Source: Campanula takesimana (Eukaryota > Streptophyta > Magnoliopsida > Asterales > Campanulaceae). From it: DNA of 64,000 nt. Position 1 is the stretch's first letter; every line of letters begins with the position of its first letter. Positions 42,464-52,904 of this stretch are shown in pieces. The DNA is taken from assembly GCA_026119855.1 (NCBI GenBank), contig JAOWBW010000484.1, positions 558,001 to 622,000 of the forward strand. Direction: 5' to 3'. The position numbers were made by a program, and so were the translations under genes. Below the pieces are notes generated by a model that saw nothing but the letters and a program-made list of their open reading frames with translations, did not search any database and was not told the origin of the DNA.

Positions 42464-43841
42464 TGTTGTTCAAATATATGTTTAGGATATAGAATTGCTT
42501 AATCCCAATCATAGTTAACTTAGGGTCCCCCAATTTTTGGTTAATATCTTTAGGATTCCTAGTGATCAGCACATGTGTATAACAGCTCTTCAAAACAAGG
42601 CAAACCAGCTAGAGGTCAACAGAAATCAAATCAGCAGATCAGCATTTAAATTGCCGATCAAGTTACTACTTGGTTCACAAAGCAAGTTGCCGACGACATG
42701 ACAATCAGCAAGGACAATCTGGACTTCACTGGTAGTCAGGTTTCATCGTTCTATCTTAAAGTCAACTTTACCGATTGTCTTTGTCCTTTTTGTACTGTCT
42801 TATCTGAAAGTAGTTTATCTGCTCTGTCATGATTACTGTGCCGTCTGACACATAGCTATTTTTAGCTCTACTCTGTCTCTACTTGCTTTTTGCAGGTAAC
42901 CGGTTGAGACAAAGGGGTCTTTACCCATCAGACTTTTCCAAGCATGCGTGTACTTCAAATCCCCACCATTAATGCAAAAGATACCGCATTTAATGCTCCT
43001 CAACTACCCAGCTAGAAATTCAAATTTCAAGCCTTCTTCTACAAGACTCAAGTCATTAACTCTTCTTATAAATAAAGGACTTAGAGCATTGAAGAAGGTT
43101 TGTGAAAATAGTGCATTGAAGAGAATTGATTGTTTAGAGCATTCATTGGAGCTCAAACATTCCTTGTCCCAGAAATCATTAGACATTTATTAGGACATAC
43201 ACTTGTGCACAAACTCATCAACATTGTAAGTATTCCCGAACTAGACTATTCTAAGGAATACATTGCTTGAGTTATTCACACACCCACCTGAGTGAGATAA
43301 GTTCCCTTGGACTTGCCGCTCAAAAACACTTGGTCAGATTTGTATTACGATCCATTAGGGATCTCTAGAATTTAGTATTTGTATCCGGCAAAGCCGCTCT
43401 TATAATAGACTAGGGATATCTAATATTGCTATTAACCCAAAATCCATGTTCTGACCAAACTTGGTAGAGGGCGTAGCAGTATTTACACTGTGAACCTCTC
43501 CAAATCTTTGTGTCCCCTGTTACTTACTTTGTTCTTGCCGGTTGGAACTCTATCACCGGTAGATCATACCTGTTCTTACTGATTCATTGTCATTTCTATT
43601 TATCAATCTCTTGAAACTGCATTGAACTTTTGGAAATCACCTTGTGTTAAACCAAGCTCTCAAAACCTTTTATAAACTGTTTTGTGTGAGTTAAACTAAG
43701 TCATATCTTCTCCGCTGCGCTTACTGATAATAGTTTGCAAACTGATAAGTGACTTTGCATATATAAAGTGTTTCTTTGAAAAAGTTTCAATTAGGCTATT
43801 CACCCCCCCCCAGCCTATTTTCCTACCAATTGGGCCTAACA
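42464..43841 (+). repeat. 5' LTR of CopD
   Basis: Starts TGTTGTTCAA and ends GGCCTAACA. A TATA box TTATAAATAAAG lies at about 43067. It is about 184 bp longer than the 3' LTR because the 3' copy has lost a segment corresponding to about 43140-43335. Confidence 0.92.
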
Positions 43842-43905
43842 ATTGGTATCAGAGCTTGGAATTTTGAAAGAAATTTCCAAGCTTCGCAGCTTGTTTGCCG
43901 ATACC

Positions 43906-46900
43906 ATGGCAGGAAAAAACATGCAGTCATTCAACATCACTACCATTCCGTTGTTGAATGTCAACGAGTTTGGTGTCTGGAAATCTCGTATGATAAAGTA
44001 TATGAACTCAATCGATGACCGGTTGATGAAGGTCATAGAAGGTGGTCCAATCATTCCTTTAAAAGTCTCAACCACCTACCGACCTATTCCCTCCACGCCG
44101 CTGATACAACATACTGACCGTGACACTGAACAAGAAACCCATGTTTAGATTGAAGAAACGTTGGTTGAGAAACCAAGAGAGGAATGGACCGAGGACGACA
44201 AACTTTTAGCCGCCCTAGATGGAAAAGCATGCCACATTATCTCTTGTGGTTTGGATGACAAGTAATACAAACTCATTGACTTGTGCTCCACGACTCAAGA
44301 ATGCTGGAACAAGCTCCTTGCATACGTTGAAGGTGATGAGCAGGTGAAGAACAACAGACTCTACGATTGCATTGCAGAGTTTGAATCCTTCAAGAAACAA
44401 GATGGTGAATCACTAAGGAGTGCCTACGACAGATTCTGCGAGGTAAGTAATTTATGTGATTCATTAGGTAAAGTTTATACTATGAAAGACCTAAATATTC
44501 GTTTTTTAAGTTCTTTGGGAAATGCGTATCATACCAAGGTCACAGCCATTAGAGAAGTGAGAGACTTAAACAAGACTTCTACTCAGAATCTAGTATCTAG
44601 TCTATTTATGTATGAGAGAGAAAGGAAGGAGTCAGTTCCTACAGGAAAGCTTACTGATTATGTGGACTACTCAAGCCTGAACAGGCTTACCAATATGTAC
44701 AAAGAAAAGTTTGTCCCTCTTCAATGATATCAGAAGCTGCCTGAAGCAGAGCTAAGACTCAATTTTGGGAGGTACTTTGACTTGCTACCTCTTCCCTGGA
44801 ATCAGGTCTATCTGTTTCAAGATAGAATCAGACAAGATCTGATGGTGCAAGATGTCTGGGTTGCTTATGCCTCCGTTTTCAACCAACTGATAAACTTTGA
44901 TGAGCATGATCCCTACCAGTTGGGAAGACCTGAGGATGAGAATGATTTGCTGAACTAGAACCACATTAAAAGGTTGGATTATGGCCCTCAAGCCACTCAA
45001 TTTGTGAAAAACGTGCAGAGGATGACAGTGAACTTAATTATAGACTCAAAAGCATTTATCAAGGCTAAAGCTGCTTCTGCTCCAGTAGTTACTCCTATTC
45101 CAGAACATGTTCCTGCACCATCAAATACTCCTCTTCCTACTCCAAGCAGTTCCGTAGACACTGCCGATTTTGTATGTGCTCACAAAACTACTGGTGACAC
45201 TATCACCTCTTCTGACTCAATCGGTGAGTATGACAAGATGCCGATTAGTATAATTTACAAGAAGCCTTCAACTCCTGCCGCTACTGTTTCCTCTGCTGAG
45301 GCTGTTGCTGACTCAGTTTTGGTCAGTGATAGCTCAGACCGTAGTTAAGGAGGAGGAGGTTCTTCTGACAAAGGTTTAGTGCATGATAAGGTTATTGAGA
45401 AAACTTCAGACACTCTATTAGCCGATGAAGCCAGTATTACTGATGAACACCTTGAAAATCAAGTTGAGGAAACTGTAGACACTCAACCTCTGATTGAAGA
45501 AGACTCTAAGGAAGACCAACTTGCCTCAACTAAGGAAATTGTAGACACTCATTCTGCTGATGAAGTTGTGCTTAGTAAAGATTTGCCGATTTCAGGAGGA
45601 GTATGTGCTGTTGAAGAAGTTGCTGCTGCTGATCAAGATATTTTATCTACTGATGAGCCAACTACAGACACTCATCTGACTGAGCCAACTACTGAAACTC
45701 AGATCATTCTAGTAGGATGTGCTGATAAACCTTTCTTTGCAGATTCTGATCCAACTTTCGATACTCGGATTATTCATGCTGTTATCTTTGTTGAACCTAC
45801 TGGTGTTAGAGAGGTTGTTCAGTTGGGAGGAGGTGTTGATGTTGAGATTGCCGGTCCTGCTAATCAAGATGATGCCCTTGATTCTATGATAGTTCATGAC
45901 TTGCAGCTTGAAGAATTCCAAGAATTCTAGGACACTTTATTTGCTCCTGAGGAACCCCTATTTTTACCTGCTTCTTAGGTACAACCGGTTGTTGCTGATG
46001 AAGTACAGCCAGTTACTGGCATTGTTGTTGCTGCTGCTGATGAAGAAAGCTCAAATGAGATAGATCCTGATGATTATGTGGAGTTGCTGGTCCTTATGAA
46101 TGAAGGTGAAAGGGATTCTGCTCCACCTCCTGAGTACAACTTTGAACTTCTACCTGGTTCCTCTCCTAAGAAAGTCTGCATCACCACAAATGGTTGGTTG
46201 AGAAGATGCATGATGATCAATGAGGAACTTTATGAGGTCCTTGAGTTGCGGGCTACTGACTCTCGTGGACTGTTGTACTTAGTCAAATCAGCCGCTCTTG
46301 CTTTGACTCTGCCGATGTTTCACCCTCGACAGCGTGCTGACCACCTTGTCTTTACCTCATGATTGATTATTGTAAATCTGGTCAACTTGATTCTTAAAGG
46401 CCGTGCTTGCTTGAACCTCATCCTGGCCTTATTTCTATCAATGGAAGACAATGGTGTTTTTCATTTGCCTGGAGATCGTGATATTATTGTGCACCATGCC
46501 TTCCCTTTGCCGATCTTCCATGCCGCTCTAGCTGCCGACTTTATCGCCTCTACTTCTGTTCCTGCTGAGTTCCTTCTTGCTGATGCTCATGCCGCTGTTG
46601 CTAAATTCCTTCAACAAGTTTTGCCTTTGCCTCCTGCTTCAGTTCCAGCGCCTCCTTCTCCGTTAACGATCATACTTTCTTCTGATGACGAGATGCCGAT
46701 AGTAGCTTCTGCCGATGTGCTTGTCGAAGAGGCTGACTTACTAAATGAAGATTTTGTGCCGTCTCTAATGGTCCAATCTGCAGAGAGTTTTGTCAAACCG
46801 ATTATCATTGAGAAACCGGTGGTGGTGAACAGTCTATATGAGTTTCTCCGTTTTGACGAAGGTGATTTTTCAAATCAGCAAGTGCCTGCCACTCGTGCTG

Positions 46901-47364
46901 ATTTTGGTGACATTAGTTTTTCTCTTGCCGACCTGATTCGGGACGTTCATAAAGATCTTGCTGCAAAGTTACTTAAGTCCAATCAGGAGGAGGAAGATAG
47001 AAGAATTAAAGACTTGAAGAGTCTTCTGGCTGATAGAGAAACCAGACTAGTCAATCTTTCTGAATCCCTGGGAACTACACATTCCATTCAGAAGCAACTT
47101 ATTGATGACCATAGACTGCAGATCAGAGACATGGAGAATATTGAAAAATAGCTATCTGTAACCAAGACTACTCTTGCTGATGCTCAACTGAAGATTGCTG
47201 CTCTGGAGGCCAACAACAAAATGCTGACTGAGAGATTGCAAAGTGCAAATTGAAGACAAAAGAGGAAAGTTGACAAAGAGGAAGCCAGAGCAAAGAAGAA
47301 AGCCAGACATTCTAAATCTACATCAAAGGCTGCTGACCAGCAAGAAGACCCTCCCTTGTCTTGA
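43906..47364 (+). pseudogene. CopD long frame: copia Gag fused to an unknown acidic/coiled-coil protein
   Basis: One reading frame of 1152 codons from ATG 43906 (MAGKNMQSFN) to TGA 47362, broken by ten in-frame stops (44146, 44263, 44725, 44956, 45346, 45928, 45976, 46360, 47149, 47251) but by no frameshift. Residues 1-270 are copia-type Gag: NVNEFGVWKSRM, ECWNKLLAYVEG, FESFKKQDGESL, LSSLGNAYHTKV. The rest is not recognised: a folded-looking block (RYFDLLPLPWNQVYLF), a long acidic, Thr/Pro-rich region, then a coiled coil and a basic tail (RQKRKVDKEEARAKKKARH) that could be nuclear. It takes the place of pol. Confidence 0.78.
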
Positions 47365-47733
47365 GTCAATGTAGCCAATGATATAGATATCCTGAAGATC
47401 TTCAAAGATATATCCATCAAATTCTTTGCTAACATTTTTTTTTTGTGTATGCTTATTTTTATGTTATGCTCGTATAATATATCTGCTGCTATATATGCTA
47501 AACTTTGTTTTGCAGATTATTACTTCTCTGCTGATCGTTGCAATCAGCAATCCATTTTCTTTTCTTTTCTTATCTTATCTTATTTTATTTTTATTTTACC
47601 TTTACAAAGACATCAAGTGTGACTTGGCTTAGGGAATGAATATAAATAGATCACCTTCTGAAAACATTCTTTTACTAAGCTAAGATAGATGTTCCTGTTT
47701 AGGGTGATTGGACTTAAGCAATTGGGAGGAGAT

Positions 47734-48927
47734 TGTTGTTCAAATATATGTTTAGGACATAGAATTGCTTAATCCCAATCATAGTTATCACTTAGGGTCC
47801 CCCAATTTTTGGTTGATATCTTTAGGATTCCTAGTGATCAGCACAGGTGTTTAACAGCACTTCAAAACAAGGCAAACCAGCTAGAGGTCAACAGAAATCA
47901 AATCAGCAGATCATCATTTAAATTGCCGATCAAGTTACTACTTAGTTCACAAAGAAAGTTGCCAACGACATGATAATCAGCAAGGACAATATGGACTTCA
48001 CTGGTAGTCAGGTTTCATCGTTCTATCAAAAAGTCAACTTTACCGATTGTCTTTGTCCTTTTTGTACTGTCTTATCTGAAAGTAGTTTATCTGCTCTGTC
48101 AAGATTACTGCGCCGTCTGACACATAGCTATTTTTAGCTCTACTATGTCTATACTTGCTTTTTGTAGGTAACCGGTTGAGACAAAGGGGTCTTTACCCAT
48201 CAGACTTTTCTAAGCATGCGTGTACTTCAAATCCCCGCCATTAATGCAAAAGATACCGCATTTAATGCTCCTCAACTACCTAGTTGGAAATTCAAATTTC
48301 AAGCCTTCTTCTACAAGACTCAAGTCATTAACTCTTCTTATAAATAAAGGACTTAGAGCATTGAAGAAGGTTGGTGAAAATAGTGGATTGAAGAGAATTG
48401 ATTGTTTAGAGATCCATTAGAGATTTGTATTACGATCCATTAGAGATCTCTAGAATTTAGTCTTTGTATCCGGCAAAGCCGCTCTTGTAATAGACTAGGG
48501 ATATCTAATAGTGCTCTTAACCCAAATCTAAGTTCTGACAAACTTGGTAGAGGACGTTGCAGTATTTACACTGTGAACCTCTCTAAATCTTTGTGTCCCC
48601 TGTTACTTACTTTGTCCTTGCCGGTTCGAACTCTATCGCCTACAGATCATACTTGTTCTCACTGATTCATTGTCATTTCTATTTATCAATCTCTTGAAAC
48701 TGCATTGAACTTTTGGAAATCACCTTGTGTTAAACCAAGCTCTCAAAACCTTTTATAAACAGTTTTGTGTGAGTTAAACTAAGTCATATCTTCTCCGCTG
48801 CGCTTACTGATAATAGTTTGCAAACTGATAAGTGACTTTGCATTTATAAAGTGTTTCTTTGAAAAATTTTCAATTAGGCTATTCACCCCCCCCTCCTAGC
48901 CTATTTTCCTACCAATTGGGCCTAACA
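47734..48927 (+). repeat. 3' LTR of CopD (internally deleted)
   Basis: Near copy of the 5' LTR. A deletion of about 184 bp at about 48415 leaves ATCCATTAGAGAT-type short repeats at the junction, suggesting slippage or microhomology. Confidence 0.92.
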
Positions 48928-49309
48928 GGGTGACACCTTCTAGCTTGCTATAGGTCCTTTGCCTTGCTTTAGCTTTGGATTCAACTTCCATCTTGTACCA
49001 TTCTCTTTGGGCTTGTAGACAGGCTTGGAGCGTGTCGACCTTCTTTTCATAGTATTCCTCTTGCATGAGCAAACCCTTTCGAAGTGCATTGACCTCCTCT
49101 TCTCGGGCTAGTAACTGATTTTGGAGAAATTTGATCTCTCTGTCGAAGAATTCCTTTTGTGTTCGCAGTCGGGTCATGAATTCTTCTTTTATCTCCCTCT
49201 TGAAGTGGGCGTACAGGACCGTAGCGTATACTTCAGAGAGTTGACTCACTTCCCCCTCTAGTCGAGCTTTGAGGTCGTTAAGTTCTTGAGTAAACTTGGC
49301 GCTTGACAT
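48928..49309 (-). pseudogene. Gag N-terminus of Tat-2 (coiled coil)
   Basis: 127 codons from ATG 49309 (MSSAKFTQELNDLKARLEGE). It is rich in heptads and charged residues and has no Gag core. It is interrupted by CopD at 48927; the frame resumes at 42463 directly in the Gag C-terminus, so the capsid core was already deleted before CopD inserted. Confidence 0.75.
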
Positions 49310-50466
49310 TGTGTTGGGAATGTGGAGCTACTTTGCTGATCGGACGGACCTAGAGTGCAGAAACTGTGTCAAATCCAGGCTGGGGCCCCAACAAGTCAGC
49401 TTTTATGAAACGGGGTTGACCAACACGGTAAATTCACAGAAAATGAGAGATGTCTCGTACGAGACAATGGATGTCTCGTACGAGACATCTAACCAGACAG
49501 TCAGATTTGCAGATTTTAATCCTATTGGTCGGATGGAATTTAATCCATTTTAAAGAGGTTACTACTCTAGTTCATCCTGGAACAGTGGATTCTATCACCC
49601 TAGAATATGAGCCCCTTGTTTTTCACCTGTATTGCACTCTCCCAAACGGACAATTCGGGCAAGGGTCCCATATTCTCATCGGAATTCACCATTCAATTAA
49701 CCAAACCTAAGTGATTCCGTAGTTGTTTTGCACTTTGTTAAACAATGCATTAATGCAATCAAACCTTGTGAATTTTAAGGGACAACCGAAAGGGACATGT
49801 TGAACGGTTCGGTCGAAACTAAGCCAAAATGGCATCCACAATCCCGCACAGAATAGTGAAAGTAGGAAAACACAAGCTCGGATTCCCGTAGAGAGGTTCC
49901 CCATTCTTTCAAAATCCTTTGTTCAACATTTTACCGAAGGGACATTCGTCATATTCACAAGGGAGGATTACAGACTGTAAAGATGCGTTATCTTGGGCAA
50001 AGATTAAAACAACCCTAAGAATCGAACCGACCGGTCTCAAGGAGTGTCTTATTAGCTAGTATGTATGCATGAGGTTGATGCAAGGCTTATGGCTAAGTCT
50101 CCCCATGAACACAGTCTAGGAGCATGTCACGGAGTGGGTACACCATCTTTGGAGAGACCGCCGAGGGCCATTCGTTAGAATGGGGGTGCTGACCGACATC
50201 CGTCCTCCGATTGGGACCCGGGTTTATAGGATATGTAGTGAAATTATTCTACATGTGTGCACGTGTGTGAGAGTCAAGATCTAGGTGTCAAAGATAAAAT
50301 AGAGAGTTTTTTTTTAAAAGTAAAAATGAAAACACGCAATGGCCGGGCCAAGTGGCTGCCTACGTTTCCCTCTTGTGGAGGAACTCAGGCCGTCGTAGTT
50401 CACACATAAGGCAAACATAAGCAAAAAAGATAATAAAACATTTAGCAAGTACTCCTGCAAAACAAA
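49310..50466 (-). other. Leader of Tat-2, gag-proximal part
   Basis: No gene. A palindrome pair (49451-49466, 49472-49487), the leader stem-loop (49609-49667) and the stem-loop motif (50357-50402). It is homologous to 27938-29020. Tek-F is inserted at 50466. Confidence 0.8.
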
Positions 50467-52134
50467 TGTCACGACCCGAAACCTTGGCACTTTGTTTATT
50501 ATTTATTTAATCATTTTTTATGATTTATTTGAGTTAATTTTGTTAAGTTTAAACTTTAGGGTTCGTAGTGTAAATTGAGTTTGGGAGTCTTTGGAAGTAT
50601 TTTGGGAGACTTTGGGACTTTTGTTAATGTTTTAACTTTGAGTGACCAATTTGTAATTTTGGGTATTAGATAATATCTTCTCCCCCTCCTCCCATGCTTT
50701 CATCCTCCTCATTTCCTCTTCTCTCTTTCTCTGCACATTTTCCTTGGTCAAGAAAGAAAGGTAAGCTCCATTGTCATTTTCCTTCTTTTGATCATCATCT
50801 ATTAATCTTTTCTTAATACTCATTTTATATAAAATGCTCAAATTATCGTTAGGATCGTTTAGTGCAGTTGGTCTAGTCGGGTGGAGTGGGCGACCGCCCA
50901 AAATGGGGCGTGCGGCCGCACTCCTATCTGGAAGGTTTTTGTCTTGGTTGAAGGCGTATTGGGCGACCGCACAACCCTTAGTGGGCGGCCGCACAGTGCT
51001 TACTGAAAGTTTGTACTTGTTCTTTTGTGTGATTTAAGAATGTGTTTTGGTCTAGATTTTGTGTACTATCCTAGTCGAACTTTATGAACATCCTGGTACA
51101 CTCTAGTGTTGGAATTGGATCCCTTGTGATCAATTATGTGATAGAATTTGGTTAAGTGTTAACTTGAGATTTTGGGACATCTTCTTGATGCATTTTAGTT
51201 TGACTTATTTTTATGATGACTATTTGGCATGGTTCCCTACTTTGGAATCATTGGTTGTTTATCGAGCTAGTATTTTATTACTTAGCCTTTATTTGAAAGT
51301 CCAGCTGGTACTTGTGTTCGAGTCAGGCAATGGGGAATATTATAATGGCACGAGCCGAGTCCAGTATGATATTGTCCATTGGTACCTTTTTCCCCTTCCA
51401 TATGGCCTTGGTTGGGATGAGCTAGCTCCCTTGAGTAAGTATTCTAGCTAGTTCGTTTTGGGTTATGACTTTGTGTCATATTCCCCTTGTTACTATTGGT
51501 TTCATGGTTTCGGTACCGGGGGTTTCTCTTCAGCTATTATGCTACTATGGTTGATTGGTTGATCGGTTGGTGCTGCGCAGGGATTCTTTGTTATATCCGT
51601 TTGGTGAAACCTTGGCTTAGTATCCTTCGTAACTTGTTTATTTCCGCTGCTATCTGTTAACTGTTATGTGCTAAGTGCTATGTGGGACTTATTATTGTTT
51701 ATTGCATAATATTGTCATGTAGTTGCATAAGTGGCTTATTGAAATTTATCTCACCCCCTTTCTTTTCAACTATATTTCCTTAACCCCCCCCAGGAGGAAA
51801 AGGATAGGACTCGCTGATCACGAGAAGGACGTCGAGGGTGTTCGTGACTTTTGGGCAGGTTGTTGTTCGGTTTACATTGTTGTTAAATGTATGACCTATG
51901 GGTTAGTGTTACCAAACTGACGCCATTTAGAGTTGTAATGTTTTGGTATTTTGGTGTAACCTTGTGGAGCTTATATTAGTTGTATTATAAAGTTGTTAAG
52001 AATGTAATTTCTAAAACCGTGTATCATATCTTTTGTTATAAAGAGGAATTTTTATCTTCTCTATTTTGGTGTTTTATCTTTTAAGTCGACGTCCAGCTGG
52101 CGAGCTCCCGGCCCGCGGCGTCGGGGTTGCCACA
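50467..52134 (+). repeat. 5' LTR of Tek-F
   Basis: Begins TGTCACGACCCG and ends GGGGTTGCCACA. Two palindrome pairs at 50887/50909 and 50960/50982. It is 329 bp shorter than the 3' LTR: the segment at about 57153-57478 of the 3' LTR is absent here, with TTT at both borders. The short frame at 51164-51451 recurs in the 3' LTR and is not a gene. Confidence 0.93.
50887..50995. repeat. Two palindrome pairs in the Tek-F 5' LTR
   Basis: TGGGCGACCGCCCA-type sites start at 50887, 50909, 50960 and 50982 (spacing 22, 51, 22). The 3' LTR has them at 57506, 57528, 57579 and 57601. Confidence 0.92.
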
Positions 52135-52256
52135 GTTGGTATCATAGCTATGGTTTAGCTCTAAGTATAAGTTATAGGTGGACTAGAATGACCTAAGAGG
52201 GTAGTTGTGTTCGGAGTGAGTAACGATGAGTGTTTTATGCAGGTATTTGTTTGAAA

Positions 52257-52904
52257 ATGGTTGGAACGAGGAGTGGAGAAGGTCATATTGGTTCTTCAAA
52301 TCACGAGGAAGCTCGAGAGGAAGCCCGTATGATGTATCAGGGTATGTTTGAAGCGGCTTTGAAAGCTATGCATGACCAGAGGGCAAGAGAGGAACAAGCA
52401 CCACCGCCACCAAGGCAAGGGTTAGAGCAATTTCTGAAACTGAAACCAGTCGAATACAATGGAGAGTCGGATGTGAAAAAGGCAGAATTGTGGATAGAGT
52501 CAATGGAGAAAATCTTTAGTGTGTTTGGTTGCACGGGAGAGGACAGAGTAAGGTTTGCAGCCTATAAGCTGGTTGGAGCTGCAGAACACTAGTGGAATGC
52601 TTTGAAGACGAGTTGGGATGAGACTCATGTACCGTATACCTGGGAACTATTTGTAAGGAAATTCAGAGAGCACTTTATTCCGTTAGTTGATCAGAACAGG
52701 AAAGAGATTGAGTTCCTGAACTTGGAGCAGAACTTTTTGACAGTAGATCAATATTCGGCTAAGTTCACAGAATTAGCTAGGTATTGTGGCTATCTTGTGA
52801 CAACCGAAGAGCAGAAGGCGATGAGGTTCATTAGAGGCTTGAGGACAACTATCAGAACTCAGCTAATCGCTCAGAGAATTCAGATTTTCGTGCCGACTTG
52901 GTAG
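52257..52904 (+). pseudogene. Gag of Tek-F (one stop, one frameshift)
   Basis: From ATG 52257 (MVGTRSGEGHIG). Gag core: KPVEYNGESDVKKAELWIES, FAAYKLVGAAEH, then TAG at 52590 where W is usual, WELFVRKFREHF and ELARYCGYLV. A frameshift at about 52885-52898 moves into the frame of the zinc knuckles and pol. Confidence 0.87.

Larger units (their letters stand above)
42464..48927 (+). mobile_element. CopD: non-autonomous copia element nested in Tat-2 gag
   Basis: 5' LTR 42464-43841 and 3' LTR 47734-48927, flanked by a perfect 5-bp duplication GGGTG (42459-42463, 48928-48932). The primer site TTGGTATCAGAGC (43843-43855) is the initiator-Met type. The polypurine tract AATTGGGAGGAGAT adjoins the 3' LTR. 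The internal region has one long frame with a copia Gag at its start and no protease, integrase, RT or RNase H, so it depended on an autonomous partner. Confidence 0.92.

Noticed and set aside
43906..47364. C-to-T deamination as proven cause of the ten stops in CopD
   Set aside because: Any stop codon is one C-to-T change from CAA, CAG or CGA, so the pattern alone proves nothing without an intact relative.
51164..51451. 95-residue frame repeated at 57783-58070
   Set aside because: Both lie at the same place in the two Tek-F LTRs; repetition reflects the LTR, not a gene.
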